From Candidatus Bipolaricaulota bacterium (lineage in GTDB: Bacteria; Bipolaricaulota; Bipolaricaulia; UBA7950; UBA9294), in contig JANQGM010000020.1 in assembly GCA_028277345.1 (NCBI GenBank), positions 62,001 to 126,000 of the forward strand: 64,000 bases of DNA. The letters are read 5' to 3'. Position numbers and translations under genes: made by a program. The first letter of the stretch is position 1. Every line of letters begins with the position of its first letter. Below the pieces are notes generated by a model that saw only the letters and a list, made by a program, of their open reading frames with translations, had not been told where the DNA came from and ran no database searches. Shown here piece after piece: positions 8,362 to 17,708 of the stretch.

Positions 8362-8949
8362 ATGCCCCATCTCAAACGTTACGTCGGTACAAAATGCTAT
8401 CTGGCAATCCCGATTCCCGAGGATGCCGAGAAGTGGAGGTTTTGGGATAACAACCTCGACCTCGTGCTTCCAGCGTCCGGTAGCGGCTATCGCACGCCTG
8501 TAACATCCATCTATACAACCGGCTCCATTCCCCAAGATATTCCCCAACACTTCTTCTCAATCATCGATCGAGAGGCTGATCTAGCCATCGGCTGGTGCAA
8601 GATCGATCGCATTCATCCGCTCAACCGGCGCGGCGACATCTCCATCCTCATCGGAGAGCCCGGATATCGAGGCCGAGGCTACGGGCAGGATGCCCTCCAT
8701 TTGCTGCTTGATGTGGCCTTCAATCTGGCCAACCTCGAAAGTGTCGAACTGCATGTCTTCGCCTTCAATGAGCATGCCATTGAGTGCTACAAACGGGTTG
8801 GCTTCCAGGAGGTGGGGCGACTCCGAAACGCTCGGATCATCGCTGGAGATAAGCATGATGTGGTGATTATGGATATCCTTTCTTCGGAATTCGATTCGTC
8901 AAATTCCAACATCCGCATGGCTGTGGAGAAGAAAGGCAGGCCTACGTAG
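8362..8949 (+). CDS. GNAT family N-acetyltransferase (RimJ/RimL-like)
   Basis: The ATG at 8362 has an almost ideal AAGGAGGT site, so the 195-residue reading is used. The acetyl-CoA-binding motif is visible as GEPGYRGRGYGQDAL (residues ~105-119), followed by ELHVFAFNEHAIECYKRVGFQEVG, the classical GNAT motif B with the N-x-x-A-I-x-x-Y-x-x-x-G-F pattern. The protein acetylates an amine of unknown identity. It lies 18 bases before the PhzF-like gene and is probably co-transcribed with it. Confidence 0.85.
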   Translation: MPHLKRYVGTKCYLAIPIPEDAEKWRFWDNNLDLVLPASGSGYRTPVTSIYTTGSIPQDIPQHFFSIIDREADLAIGWCKIDRIHPLNRRGDISILIGEPGYRGRGYGQDALHLLLDVAFNLANLESVELHVFAFNEHAIECYKRVGFQEVGRLRNARIIAGDKHDVVIMDILSSEFDSSNSNIRMAVEKKGRPT

Positions 8950-8967
8950 CGAAGTGAGGAAAAAGAG

Positions 8968-9762
8968 ATGTTTAACATCTATCAAGTCGATGCGTTTGCA
9001 GAGATGGCGTTCTCAGGAAATCCTGCTGGCGTCTGCATCTTGGACAAGCCCATGAGCGAGGCTTGGATGCAATCAGTCGCCATGGAGATGAACCTCTCGG
9101 AAACGGCATTCCCCGTTCGCCGTGACGATGGCGAGTTCGATCTGCGATGGTTTACGTCCGCCGTTGAGGTCGATTTGTGCGGGCACGCCACCTTGGCGAC
9201 CACGCACATTCTCTATGAGACCGGTGTGTTGAAGCAGGGCGATGTGGCTCGCTATCACACCCGAAGTGGAGCCCTCCAGGCGAGACAGGTTAATGGCCTC
9301 ATCGAGCTCGATTTCCCAGCTACACCGCCTGCAGATTGCGAAAACCCAGAGCAGATTCTGCGTGCGCTGGGGTTGGATTCCGCCCTCTACGTCGGACGTC
9401 CACGCTTCGACTATCTTGTCGAGGTTAAGTCCGCCAACGTCGTACGTGAGCTCGCTCCAGACTTTGCCGCACTCAAGGCGTTCGGCGTTCGCGGCGTCAT
9501 CGTTACCGCAATATCGAACCTTTCCGATGACGACTTTATCTCCCGCTTTTTCGCCCCCGGCGCCGGCATCGACGAAGACCCCGTCACAGGATCCGCACAC
9601 TGCGCGCTCACTCCCTACTGGGCGAAAAGGCTGGGCAAGGACAAGCTACGCGCCTATCAAGCGTCCAAACGTGGAGGACGGATTCTCTGCACGCTGGAAG
9701 GCGATCGTGTGAAGCTGGCTGGAAAGGCCGTTACGGTCTTGAAAGGCGAGCTTCTTCTTTAA
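8968..9762 (+). CDS. PhzF family epimerase/isomerase-like protein
   Basis: A 264-residue PhzF-fold protein. Diagnostic motifs are FSGNPAGVC (residues ~12-20), MNLSETAF with the catalytic-type Glu (~41-48), CGHATLATTH (~71-80) and EDPVTGSAHCAL (~205-216). The family includes phenazine biosynthesis isomerase PhzF, but most members act on other small molecules; nothing nearby indicates phenazine synthesis. GAGGAAAAAG precedes the ATG. Confidence 0.85.
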   Translation: MFNIYQVDAFAEMAFSGNPAGVCILDKPMSEAWMQSVAMEMNLSETAFPVRRDDGEFDLRWFTSAVEVDLCGHATLATTHILYETGVLKQGDVARYHTRSGALQARQVNGLIELDFPATPPADCENPEQILRALGLDSALYVGRPRFDYLVEVKSANVVRELAPDFAALKAFGVRGVIVTAISNLSDDDFISRFFAPGAGIDEDPVTGSAHCALTPYWAKRLGKDKLRAYQASKRGGRILCTLEGDRVKLAGKAVTVLKGELLL

Positions 9763-9863
9763 CATCGGTCCTGATCGTATTTTTCATGGGTTCACCCTTT
9801 ATTATACGTCGTATTGTTCATTGCTATTGGGTATAAGAATGAGCAAACGGGAATGATATTGAC

Positions 9864-10829
9864 ATGATCTTTATCGATCAGCTCCGCAAAGACTTCGTGA
9901 TCGGGTGGCCGCATCGCCGCATCATTCGTGCGGTTCGGGGACTTACGTTCGAGATACATCCCGGCGAAATCTTCGGTTTGCTCGGCCCCAACGGCGCCGG
10001 GAAAACAACCACCATCAAGCTCATTTGCGGCCTGCTGCACCCTTCCGGCGGATCGATCGCCATCAACAATGTCCTATGTACACGTCGCCATCCCCAACGC
10101 AAGCTCCTGGGCGCTGTTCTCGAAGGGAACAGGAATGTCTACTGGAATCTGAGCGTTTGGGAAAACCTCATGTATTTCGCCCGGACAAGAGGAGTGTCCT
10201 CCCGTGTGGCCAAAGAACGTGCGGAAAACCTCCTTAATACCTTCACTCTGCTCGAGAAACGAAGAGATAGCGTTGGCAGTTTGTCTCGCGGCATGCAACA
10301 GAAGCTCGCCTTGTGCTGCGCCATGCTTCCGAACCCACCCATACTACTTGTCGATGAACCCACCCTGGGCTTGGATCTCTTGGCCGCGCAAACCATCCGC
10401 ACGCAACTCCGATCTTTAGCCGCGAACGATCGAAAAACCATCCTCCTGACAACCCACGATATGCAACTGGCGTCGGACATTTGCGATCGAATTGGCATCA
10501 TGCGAACGGGAGAACTCGTTCGGCTAGGACCCGTCGAAGACTATCGCACGACCTTCAATCAGGTCGAGACGTCTTTCTATCTTGAGAGTGAGCCGGGTCC
10601 ACCTCTACTCCAAGACTTGGAGCCCCTGGGAACACGATATATCGAAAACCCGTCCGGATCCCCACCATTCGAACTCACACTTGTCTCTCACGGAAGCCTC
10701 AGCACACACCATCTTGAAGAGATCGGCAAGACGCTTCGCCGCCACGAGATCGCGCTTCGGGGAATACGAACGCATGAAGCCACGCTGGAGCAAGCGTTCC
10801 TGAAACTCATTGGCGAGGACCGCCCATGA
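9864..10829 (+). CDS. ABC-2 type exporter, ATP-binding subunit
   Basis: A 321-residue ATPase with Walker A GPNGAGKTT (residues ~44-52), signature LSRGMQQKLAL, Walker B ILLVDEPTLGLD and switch His TTHD. The C-terminal ~90 residues are an extension seen in NatA/DrrA-type ATPases. It forms an exporter with the permease whose start overlaps its stop by ATGA. The substrate is unknown. The 101-base gap upstream is AT-rich and probably holds the promoter. Confidence 0.9.
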   Translation: MIFIDQLRKDFVIGWPHRRIIRAVRGLTFEIHPGEIFGLLGPNGAGKTTTIKLICGLLHPSGGSIAINNVLCTRRHPQRKLLGAVLEGNRNVYWNLSVWENLMYFARTRGVSSRVAKERAENLLNTFTLLEKRRDSVGSLSRGMQQKLALCCAMLPNPPILLVDEPTLGLDLLAAQTIRTQLRSLAANDRKTILLTTHDMQLASDICDRIGIMRTGELVRLGPVEDYRTTFNQVETSFYLESEPGPPLLQDLEPLGTRYIENPSGSPPFELTLVSHGSLSTHHLEEIGKTLRRHEIALRGIRTHEATLEQAFLKLIGEDRP

Positions 10830-11623
10830 AGGCCTTCTTCGTTCAGTATGCCGCGGAATTGCGCCGAAGGGTTTGGCTGCTCAAACGGTATTTCCTGGGA
10901 GGGATTGCCGATCTCTTCACGCTTTATCTCATTTTCGTGGGCATCTACTTCAGTATGCGAAGCCTTGTTCGAACGGTATCTCCCGAGGAGTTACGCATAT
11001 TGGCGTCTTCCCAAGTCATCGGTTTCGTCGCCTTCTATTTCGCATCCATGGTGCTGAGCTCGATCAACAATCAAATTCGGCAAGAAGCCGATCAGGGAAC
11101 GTTGGAACAACTCTTCATTGCTTCCAGAGGATTCCTCGGGATTATCGTGTGCCGGCTTCTTGCAACCTTCACTGTCGATCTGATTCGAGCCGTTCCGCTG
11201 TTCTTGCTGCTTTCATTGACCACTCAGCAGTTCGTCTCTTTCTCACCCATGCTGTTTCTCGTCTTTGCCCTCGTGCTGATTGGCGTCTATGGCTTCTCAT
11301 TGCTATTGGGAGGTCTGGCCTTGCTCTTCAAGCGAACGGGACAGCTACCCTTCCTGTTCCAGGTGCTGTTTCTGGGGTTTGGATTCGCATCGTTGTCACA
11401 GCTTCCAAATGAGGTCGAATCCCTGCTTTCCGCGTTGCCGTTCGCACGTGGGGTCACACTGCTCAAAGGCCTAGCCAGCGAAACGATGCCCGGCTTTAGC
11501 CTTACGTCTCCGGAGTTGCTGCTCCTTATGGCAAATGCCGTTGGGTATGCGACGATCGGCTCGCTGTTCTTTCTCTATGCAGAGCGGTTGGCAAAACGAA
11601 AAGGCCTATTGGGACGTTACTGA
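10826..11623 (+). CDS. ABC-2 type exporter, membrane subunit
   Basis: A 265-residue permease with six predicted membrane helices and the ABC-2 architecture. IRQEADQGTLEQLFIA (residues ~89-104) is the coupling-helix region typical of NatB/DrrB-like permeases. It overlaps the ATPase gene by ATGA and converges with purB 28 bases further on; no terminator hairpin is visible between them. Confidence 0.85.
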   Translation: MKAFFVQYAAELRRRVWLLKRYFLGGIADLFTLYLIFVGIYFSMRSLVRTVSPEELRILASSQVIGFVAFYFASMVLSSINNQIRQEADQGTLEQLFIASRGFLGIIVCRLLATFTVDLIRAVPLFLLLSLTTQQFVSFSPMLFLVFALVLIGVYGFSLLLGGLALLFKRTGQLPFLFQVLFLGFGFASLSQLPNEVESLLSALPFARGVTLLKGLASETMPGFSLTSPELLLLMANAVGYATIGSLFFLYAERLAKRKGLLGRY

Positions 11624-11651
11624 ATTCGGAACTCCCTCAACCTGATCCCAA

Positions 11652-13016
11652 TCACGCGGTCGATAGCCACGCTCTCGCCTCAGATACCGCCTGCTTACAG
11701 AGGGCTTCGGCAAGGCCGACGTAGTTGGCGGGTTCCAGCGCTTTGATCCGTGCGACAAGCGGCTCGGGGAGCTCCAGCCCATCGACCCAAGCCTGCACGG
11801 CATCCAGTGTCATCGCCCGTCCACGCGTCAGCGACTTGAGCAGCGCGTACGGATCCTCGACCCCTTCCCGGCGGAGCATCGTCTGAATCGCTTCAGCGAG
11901 CACTTCCGGATGGGCGTCGATGGCGGCGCGCGCCGCATCACGATCGATATCGATGCGATCGAGCCCCTTCATCGTCTGCTGCAGTGCGAGGTAGGAGTGC
12001 GCCAGCGCTACACCGACATTGCGAATGACGGTCGATCCGGACAGGTCCCGCTGCATGCGCGACTGAGCCAGCTTTTGCGCCAGTGCAGGCAAGAGCGCGT
12101 TGGCAATGGTGATATTGCCTTCGCTGTTCTCGAAGCGAATCGGATTGACCTTATGCGGCATCGTGGACGATCCCACTTCACTGCTCACCGTTTTTTGGAT
12201 GATCTCGCCGTGCGAGATGTACTGCCAGAGGTCGAGATCGAGATCCTGCACGATGGTGTTGATCCGAGACGTCAGTGCAAGATACTCGGCCAATCCATCG
12301 CCAGGCTCGACCTGCGTCGTACACGGCGACCAGGCGAGATCAAGGTCCTCTACAAACCGTTGCGAGAAGGCGATCCAATCGTGCTCAGACGCGGCGATGG
12401 CGAACGCTGCATAGGTCCCCGTCGCTCCATTCAGCTTTCCGGCGAAGGTCTGCTCGGCCAGCTGTTTGGCTTGCCTCAAGAGGCGAGACAGAAAGACGGC
12501 CATCTCCTTGCCGGCCGTGGTCGGACTGGCGTGTTGTCCGTGCGTTCGCGCGGGGAACGGGATGGCGCTCCAAGCTTCGGCGAGATCCGCCAGCTTGGCA
12601 ATAAGCCGCTTGAGCTGAGGCCGTTGGTGCTCGTCACGATAGCGCTTGAAGATCCGAGCATAGGCAAGGTTGTTTACATCCGCGGAGGTCAGAGCGAAGT
12701 GGATGCGCTCTGGCTGGGAGAGATTCAAGCGCTCTCTGAGAAAGAGCTCGCACGCCTTCACATCGTGTACGACATCGGCTTCGATGGCCTTGATGCGATG
12801 GTAGTCTGCCTGACCAAACGCTCTGAAGAGCTCCTCAATTCGAGATTGCTCATCCGCAGACAACGGATCGAAGATTCGAAGCCGATCAACTGCCGTGAGA
12901 TACCGCAACTCAACTCGACAGCGTTCTCGCGCCAGTGCGATCTCTGAGAAACACTCGCCCAAGGGAGCGAGCATCTCTGCATAGCGACCATCCAACGGTG
13001 ATATCTCGTGCCGCAC
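11652..13016 (-). CDS. purB: Adenylosuccinate lyase
   Basis: A 454-residue lyase that removes fumarate from SAICAR and adenylosuccinate in purine and AMP synthesis. The start ISPLDGRYAEML and the length are of the E. coli PurB type, not the shorter Bacillus type. The fumarase-superfamily signature GSSTMPHKVNPIRFE lies near residues 282-296. PARTHGQHASPTTAGKE contains the catalytic-type His. Fumarate released here could feed the reductive TCA genes further along, but that is general metabolism. The gene is followed upstream by a hairpin separating it from the FNT gene. Confidence 0.95.
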   Translation of the reverse strand: MRHEISPLDGRYAEMLAPLGECFSEIALARERCRVELRYLTAVDRLRIFDPLSADEQSRIEELFRAFGQADYHRIKAIEADVVHDVKACELFLRERLNLSQPERIHFALTSADVNNLAYARIFKRYRDEHQRPQLKRLIAKLADLAEAWSAIPFPARTHGQHASPTTAGKEMAVFLSRLLRQAKQLAEQTFAGKLNGATGTYAAFAIAASEHDWIAFSQRFVEDLDLAWSPCTTQVEPGDGLAEYLALTSRINTIVQDLDLDLWQYISHGEIIQKTVSSEVGSSTMPHKVNPIRFENSEGNITIANALLPALAQKLAQSRMQRDLSGSTVIRNVGVALAHSYLALQQTMKGLDRIDIDRDAARAAIDAHPEVLAEAIQTMLRREGVEDPYALLKSLTRGRAMTLDAVQAWVDGLELPEPLVARIKALEPANYVGLAEALCKQAVSEARAWLSTA

Positions 13017-13049
13017 GTCACACCCTCCGTCTCCGTTTTGGCCACAGGT

Positions 13050-13087
13050 ACAACAAATGCTACGTAAGCCTGAAGCCCACGTAGCAT
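13050..13087 (-). terminator. Terminator-like hairpin after the FNT gene
   Basis: ATGCTACGT...ACGTAGCAT is a perfect 9-bp inverted repeat with a 13-base loop; read on the minus strand it is followed by TTTGTTGT. It sits between the FNT stop and the purB start, so it probably ends the guaB-FNT transcript. The T-run is imperfect. Confidence 0.55.
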
Positions 13088-13122
13088 AGCAGATCTTCTC
13101 GTCGCTTGCCTTCGTGTAGGCG

Positions 13123-13947
13123 CTATGCCTGCTGAGGGGTGCGGCGAAGGAAGACGATCCATTTCAGCCCAGCCACGAACACAACCCCACCGATGATGTT
13201 GCCCAAAATCACGGGAATCAGATTGCGAACGACCATTCCGCCTACGTTCAAGAAAGGAGAAGCTTCGACCGCGACGTGTCCCTTGAGGATGATGCCCATG
13301 GGAATGAAGAACAGGTTGGCGATGCAGTGCTCGAATCCGCCCGTCACAAAGGCCATCACGGGAAACACGCAGCACAACACTTTTCCAGGGACCGTCTGCG
13401 CGGAGGTCGCCAACCAGACGGCGAGACAAACGAGCCAGTTGCACAGGATGCCTCGGAAGAGTGCCTCCACAAAGCTCAAGTTCACCTTGGCATTGGCAAT
13501 CCCAACCGCAGAGATGCCCAGCGCGCCGTCGCCCAACTTCCACAGTCCGCTTCCGATAATTAACCCGACGACGAGCAGGGATCCGAGCAAATTGGCGAAG
13601 AGCACGATTCCCCAGTTTCGGAACAGACCCGCATAGCTCGCCTTTCGCTCAAAAACGGAGAGAACGAGAAGGATGTTCCCCGTGAACAACTCCGCGCGGG
13701 TCAGCACGATGAAGATCAGGCCGACACTGAACGCAATGCCGGTAATCATGCGAGAGAGACCAATGCCGACAAACAGATGGGCATCCATCGCCAGCGTCGT
13801 TGCCAACTCCGCGCCAAAGGCGACATAGGCGCCACCCAGGAGTCCAAGAATCAGCAAATGGTGTGCCCGTTTTCGAATCTTCTCAACCCCGGATGTAGAG
13901 GCTATACCCCTGGCAACAATATCGGGACTAATCGCATCATGCTCCAT
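13123..13947 (-). CDS. Formate/nitrite transporter (FNT) family channel
   Basis: The ATG at 13947 has a GAGGGG site and gives 274 residues, the normal FNT length; the longer track start is rejected. Six membrane segments are visible. GGAYVAFGAE (residues ~37-46) and GFEHCIANLFF (~190-200) match the pore motifs of FocA/NirC, the second containing the conserved central His. The channel could carry formate, nitrite or hydrosulfide; substrate cannot be told from sequence. Formate is plausible in an anaerobe rich in hydrogenases. It follows guaB by 35 bases. Confidence 0.9.
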   Translation of the reverse strand: MEHDAISPDIVARGIASTSGVEKIRKRAHHLLILGLLGGAYVAFGAELATTLAMDAHLFVGIGLSRMITGIAFSVGLIFIVLTRAELFTGNILLVLSVFERKASYAGLFRNWGIVLFANLLGSLLVVGLIIGSGLWKLGDGALGISAVGIANAKVNLSFVEALFRGILCNWLVCLAVWLATSAQTVPGKVLCCVFPVMAFVTGGFEHCIANLFFIPMGIILKGHVAVEASPFLNVGGMVVRNLIPVILGNIIGGVVFVAGLKWIVFLRRTPQQA

Positions 13948-13982
13948 GTCACTATTCCCCTCGATTGGTGAGTTTGTGTGTG

Positions 13983-15473
13983 TTAGATACTCCAGCTGGA
14001 CAGGGAGTCTCGATCTCCACCGAACTGTAGGATGTCGTGCACCTGCCCCTCTCGAATTGAAAGACCTGAGACAAGTTCGAGTTCGGCTCGCTCGTGGAGT
14101 TGCTCGATTGATTGGCATCCGCACGAGGCCATGGCCGCCTTAATCTTGCTCAGGAACTGGGGCAGATTATCCCGCAATTTACCGACGTATTCCACAAATC
14201 CCTCGACACCTTCGAGGAAAGAGGATTGACTGTAGCGAGCAGGACTCCACTCGCGTGCTCGCGCCGATCCCTCGCCCCAATACGGCTTCATCGTGCGGCC
14301 GTTGATCTGGAGCTTGGAGGTCGGGGATTCATCCATGCGGGCGAAGTATCGGCCCATCATGACGGCGTCAGCTCCCAAGGCAAGCGCGATGACCGCATCC
14401 TTCGAGTTGACGATGCCGCCATCCGCAATGACCGGCAAATAGGCTCCCGTTTTGTCGGCGTAGCGATCACGGGCCTCCACAACATCGATGATCGCGGAGG
14501 CGAGCCCACGCCCAGTTCCCTTCTGTTCTTGCGTGATGCAGATCGATCCGCCGCCCATGCCAACCTTCACCGCACCTGCGCCGGATTCGGCCAAATAGGC
14601 GAATCCATCGCCTGTAATGATGTTGCCTCCAATGACTGGCAGCGCGGGGAAGCGATCCCGAACCCACTCAATGGCCGCTCGCTGATAGGAAGAGAACCCA
14701 TCCGAAGAATCGATGCTGATAACGTCAACGCCCGCCTCAACGAGAGCGGGAACGCGTTCCGCATAGTCGTGGGTGTTCACGGCGGCCGTTGCCAACAGGC
14801 GCTTATTGTCATCGACAATCTGATCGGGATTGTCGAGGTGATCCTCGATGTCCTTGCGAAAGACCAGTGAAAGCAGCCGGTCGTCGCCATCGACGATGGG
14901 GAGCACGGCGCGATGACCGTCAATGAGCAGCGCGTTGGCCCGCTCCAAATCCGTCACATTGACGCCGACATCCAGCTGCGCGCGAGGGACCATCCGCTCC
15001 GACACGGGGAGTTCGGCATGCGCCAACGCCGAGTAATCCCGGCGCGTGATCAAGCCAAGCAGATGCCCCGCCTCATCGACCACAGGGAAGGTCGAGAATC
15101 CGGCCTCTCGCCGCAGGACTTCGAGATCACGAATCGTCATATCGGAAGAGATCGTCCGAGGTTCGACGAACCCCGCCTTATGCGACTTGATGCGGGCGAC
15201 CATCTGAGCTTGGGACTCCATGGATTGGGAGCAGAACACGACGGCGGCCCCGCCCTGTTTGGCCAACGCAATCGCGAGCTTCGGACCCGACACGGCCTGC
15301 ATCGCCGCCGCCAAGACTGGCGCGTGCAGCTTGAGGGCCTCGCCGTTCTCGCAACGTACGAGTGGCGTCGTCAGGGAGATGGTGTCCATCGATGACTCCG
15401 GGGATGTCAATCCGGGAAGGAGCCGAAACTCCATGAGCGTTCGAGAGGGTTTCCAGTGGATGTTGCCAGACAT
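13983..15473 (-). CDS. guaB: IMP dehydrogenase, Tritrichomonas-type active site
   Basis: A 496-residue enzyme that oxidises IMP to XMP in GMP synthesis. It has a TIM barrel interrupted by two CBS domains (residues ~100-215). The catalytic Cys loop reads GGGSICITQEQKGTGRG rather than the common GSICTTR form; this ITxEQKGxGRG version is the one I know from the Tritrichomonas foetus enzyme and a minority of bacterial enzymes. MGRYFARMDESP and YWGEGSARAREW also fit that subgroup, the latter near the mobile-flap Arg region. It is transcribed with the FNT gene. Assignment as IMPDH is favoured over GMP reductase by the CBS domains and flap. Confidence 0.9.
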   Translation of the reverse strand: MSGNIHWKPSRTLMEFRLLPGLTSPESSMDTISLTTPLVRCENGEALKLHAPVLAAAMQAVSGPKLAIALAKQGGAAVVFCSQSMESQAQMVARIKSHKAGFVEPRTISSDMTIRDLEVLRREAGFSTFPVVDEAGHLLGLITRRDYSALAHAELPVSERMVPRAQLDVGVNVTDLERANALLIDGHRAVLPIVDGDDRLLSLVFRKDIEDHLDNPDQIVDDNKRLLATAAVNTHDYAERVPALVEAGVDVISIDSSDGFSSYQRAAIEWVRDRFPALPVIGGNIITGDGFAYLAESGAGAVKVGMGGGSICITQEQKGTGRGLASAIIDVVEARDRYADKTGAYLPVIADGGIVNSKDAVIALALGADAVMMGRYFARMDESPTSKLQINGRTMKPYWGEGSARAREWSPARYSQSSFLEGVEGFVEYVGKLRDNLPQFLSKIKAAMASCGCQSIEQLHERAELELVSGLSIREGQVHDILQFGGDRDSLSSWSI

Positions 15474-15606
15474 CGCGCCTCCTGTGATCGTGGGCCTTCC
15501 TCTTTGTACAGCCCGTGGAAGTGAGGATCAAGCGCCAGGCCGGGGACAATGGTGATGCCGACGCGATGCCCGTAGAATGGCCGTTCGCCGAGGAGGATTA
15601 CGAGGG

Positions 15607-15972
15607 ATGAAACAGGTATTGGCTGTCGCTGCCGGAGGCGCCGTGGGCAGCGTTTTGCGCTATTTGATTTCTCGACTCTCGTTCACAACCGCGTTTCCGT
15701 GGAGCACGCTCATCGTCAACCTCGCTGGGAGCTTCATCCTCGGCCTCTTCTTGGCTGTGGCGGGTGGACGTATCACCCTGTCGCTGGAGTCGAAAGCGTT
15801 CATCTCCGTCGGCCTGCTCGGCGGATTTACGACCTTTTCGACGTTCACCCAGCAGACGATCTCGCTCTGGCAGGCCGATCGATTCGCTTTGGCCGGATGG
15901 AACGTCGCACTCAACCTCATCGTGGGGCTGTTCGCCGCTTGGCTCGGCTGGCGGGTGGGACGGATGGTCTAG
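15607..15972 (+). CDS. crcB: Fluoride channel CrcB/FluC
   Basis: A 121-residue membrane protein with four helices. GGAVGSVLRYLIS (residues ~8-20), TLIVNLAGSFILG (~32-44, with the conserved Asn) and GFLGGFTTFSTF-like GLLGGFTTFSTFTQQT (~70-85) are the Fluc signature. It acts as a dual-topology dimer exporting fluoride. The ATG at 15607 begins a typical N-terminus; AGGAGG is 12 bases away. I looked for a fluoride riboswitch in the 130 bases upstream and did not find a convincing match. Confidence 0.93.
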   Translation: MKQVLAVAAGGAVGSVLRYLISRLSFTTAFPWSTLIVNLAGSFILGLFLAVAGGRITLSLESKAFISVGLLGGFTTFSTFTQQTISLWQADRFALAGWNVALNLIVGLFAAWLGWRVGRMV

Positions 15973-16101
15973 CTTCGGGCGAGAGCCCTTCCCCGCATTC
16001 ACCCAACAGCTTGCGGCACGAAGAACCATGTAGCGCATGAACCCGAAGGCTCCATTCTCCGAGTTTCAGTATCTCTTCACACCCTTCGCGTCTTTCATGG
16101 C

Positions 16102-16137
16102 AAAGAAAAACGGCGGTTGCGTGATCGCAACCGCCGC
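16102..16137 (-). terminator. Rho-independent terminator ending the Hyd operon
   Basis: On the minus strand, CGGCGGTTGCG-ATCA-CGCAACCGCCG is a perfect 11-bp stem with a tetraloop followed by TTTTTCTTT. It lies 24 bases after the last gene of the hydrogenase operon and is one of the two strongest terminators in the window. Confidence 0.92.
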
Positions 16138-16160
16138 TTCAGGTTTCCATCTACCGTGGT

Positions 16161-17708
16161 CTAGTTGACGAGTGCCTCGAATTCCACTCGGAAATGCTTG
16201 AGCGCGCTCGTAATCGGCAGGATCACCGACTGTCCTAGCGGACACAGCGACATCGCCTGCATGGTCGTCGAGATCTCCACCAGCTTGTCGAAGTCGCGGA
16301 GTTCACCCTCACCGCTGCGGATCTTAGTCATGATCGTCTTCAAGGCAGTGGTTCCCGCACGACAAGGCACGCACTGTCCGCACGATTCGTGTTTGAAGAA
16401 CGTGAGAATGCCATCGAGCATCTCAACGATTGAGGCATCTTCGCTGAAGACGAGCACGGCGCCCGATCCCAATACAGCCGAAAGCTCTTGCAAACCGTCG
16501 AAATCCATCGGCTTGTCGAGGCAATCCGGACAGACGAAGGCCCCGGCGGCTCCGCCGATCAGCGCGCCTTTGAAAGCCTTGCCGTCCTTCATCCCGCCGC
16601 CGTACGTGTCGATGATTGTCTTCAAACAGGTACCCATTTCGGCTTCCGCGAGCCCCGGCTTCTCGACGTTTCCCAGGATCGTATAGACCTTGGTTCCCGG
16701 ACAGGTCTTCGTGCCGAACGACCGGAACCAGTCGGCACCGTTGAGCAGGATCGGCGGCACGTTGGCCAGGGTTTCCACGTTGTTGACGACGGTCGGCTTC
16801 GACCAGAACCCGACAGCTCCCGGATAGGGAGGTTTCAATCGCGGATAGCCTCGTTTGCCTTCCATCGACTCGATGAGCGAGGTTTCTTCGCCGCACACAT
16901 AGGCGCCCGCGCCTTTCTTGATCTCGATGTCAAAGGAGAAGTCGGATTCGAAGATGTTCTGCCCAAGGAGACCGGCCTCGTGCGCGGCATCGATGGCTGT
17001 CTGGAGCCGCTCGATGGAAAGCGCGTATTCGCCGCGGACGTAAATGTAGCCCTTGTTCGCATTGACGGCGTATCCGGCGATCATCATGCCTTCGATCAAC
17101 CGATGCGGATCACCTTCCAGAATCAGGCGATCCTTGAATGTGCCCGGTTCGCCTTCATCCGCGTTGCAAACGATGTAAACCTGCTCGTCCTTCGCGGTGA
17201 ATGACCACTTCAAGCCCGTCGGAAAGCCAGCGCCTCCTCTGCCCCGCAGCCCCGATGCCTTCACGATGTCGATCACTGCGGCCGGGGAGATGTGCTCTTC
17301 GACGATTTTAGCCATGGCGCTGTAGGCGCCGACGGCGATCGCTTCTTCCAAGCTATCGGGATCGATCAAGCCGCAATTCTTGAGGACGACGCGCTCGGAT
17401 CCCACATCAGCGGCCATGGGCAGGTGCAGCACAAGACGCTTGACCGGCCGCCCCTTAAGGAGGTGCTCGGAAACGATCTCACGAACATCGGCGGCCGCGA
17501 CATTGCCATAGGCCACGCGATCGGGATGCACGACCAAGGTCACGCCCTGTCCGGTGAATCCCGTGTCGCCGGTTTCGATGACTTCAAACTCGGCATCAAG
17601 ATCATGGGCGGTCAGCGCTTCACGCAAGGCGGTTTCCACATCCCGCGCACCAGCCAGCAGGGCCTCATCGTTGATTCCTAAGAGTATGTGACCTCTAGCC
17701 AGTCGCAT
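16161..17708 (-). CDS. Second NuoF-like diaphorase subunit
   Basis: A 515-residue flavoprotein. Residues ~1-95 are a thioredoxin-like domain that has lost all [2Fe-2S] cysteines. The FMN/NADH Rossmann region has GRGGAGFPTGLKW, CNADEGEPGTFKDR and GAYVCGEETSLIESMEG. The C-terminus has ESCGQCVPCRAGT plus a later Cys, the [4Fe-4S] ligands of NuoF. Unlike the other NuoF homologue in this operon, it lacks C-terminal ferredoxin domains. It pairs with the NuoE-like gene upstream (14-base overlap). It probably gives the hydrogenase a second NAD(P)H site or serves another partner such as a ferredoxin:NAD(P) oxidoreductase. Confidence 0.85.
   Translation of the reverse strand: MRLARGHILLGINDEALLAGARDVETALREALTAHDLDAEFEVIETGDTGFTGQGVTLVVHPDRVAYGNVAAADVREIVSEHLLKGRPVKRLVLHLPMAADVGSERVVLKNCGLIDPDSLEEAIAVGAYSAMAKIVEEHISPAAVIDIVKASGLRGRGGAGFPTGLKWSFTAKDEQVYIVCNADEGEPGTFKDRLILEGDPHRLIEGMMIAGYAVNANKGYIYVRGEYALSIERLQTAIDAAHEAGLLGQNIFESDFSFDIEIKKGAGAYVCGEETSLIESMEGKRGYPRLKPPYPGAVGFWSKPTVVNNVETLANVPPILLNGADWFRSFGTKTCPGTKVYTILGNVEKPGLAEAEMGTCLKTIIDTYGGGMKDGKAFKGALIGGAAGAFVCPDCLDKPMDFDGLQELSAVLGSGAVLVFSEDASIVEMLDGILTFFKHESCGQCVPCRAGTTALKTIMTKIRSGEGELRDFDKLVEISTTMQAMSLCPLGQSVILPITSALKHFRVEFEALVN

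Noticed and set aside
11910-12947. 345-residue plus-strand ORF opposite purB
   Set aside because: Shadow of a strongly conserved enzyme gene; no ribosome-binding site or recognisable domain.
15474-15606. Fluoride riboswitch before crcB
   Set aside because: GATGCC-type words occur, but I could not form the crcB-motif stems or its conserved 3' segment.
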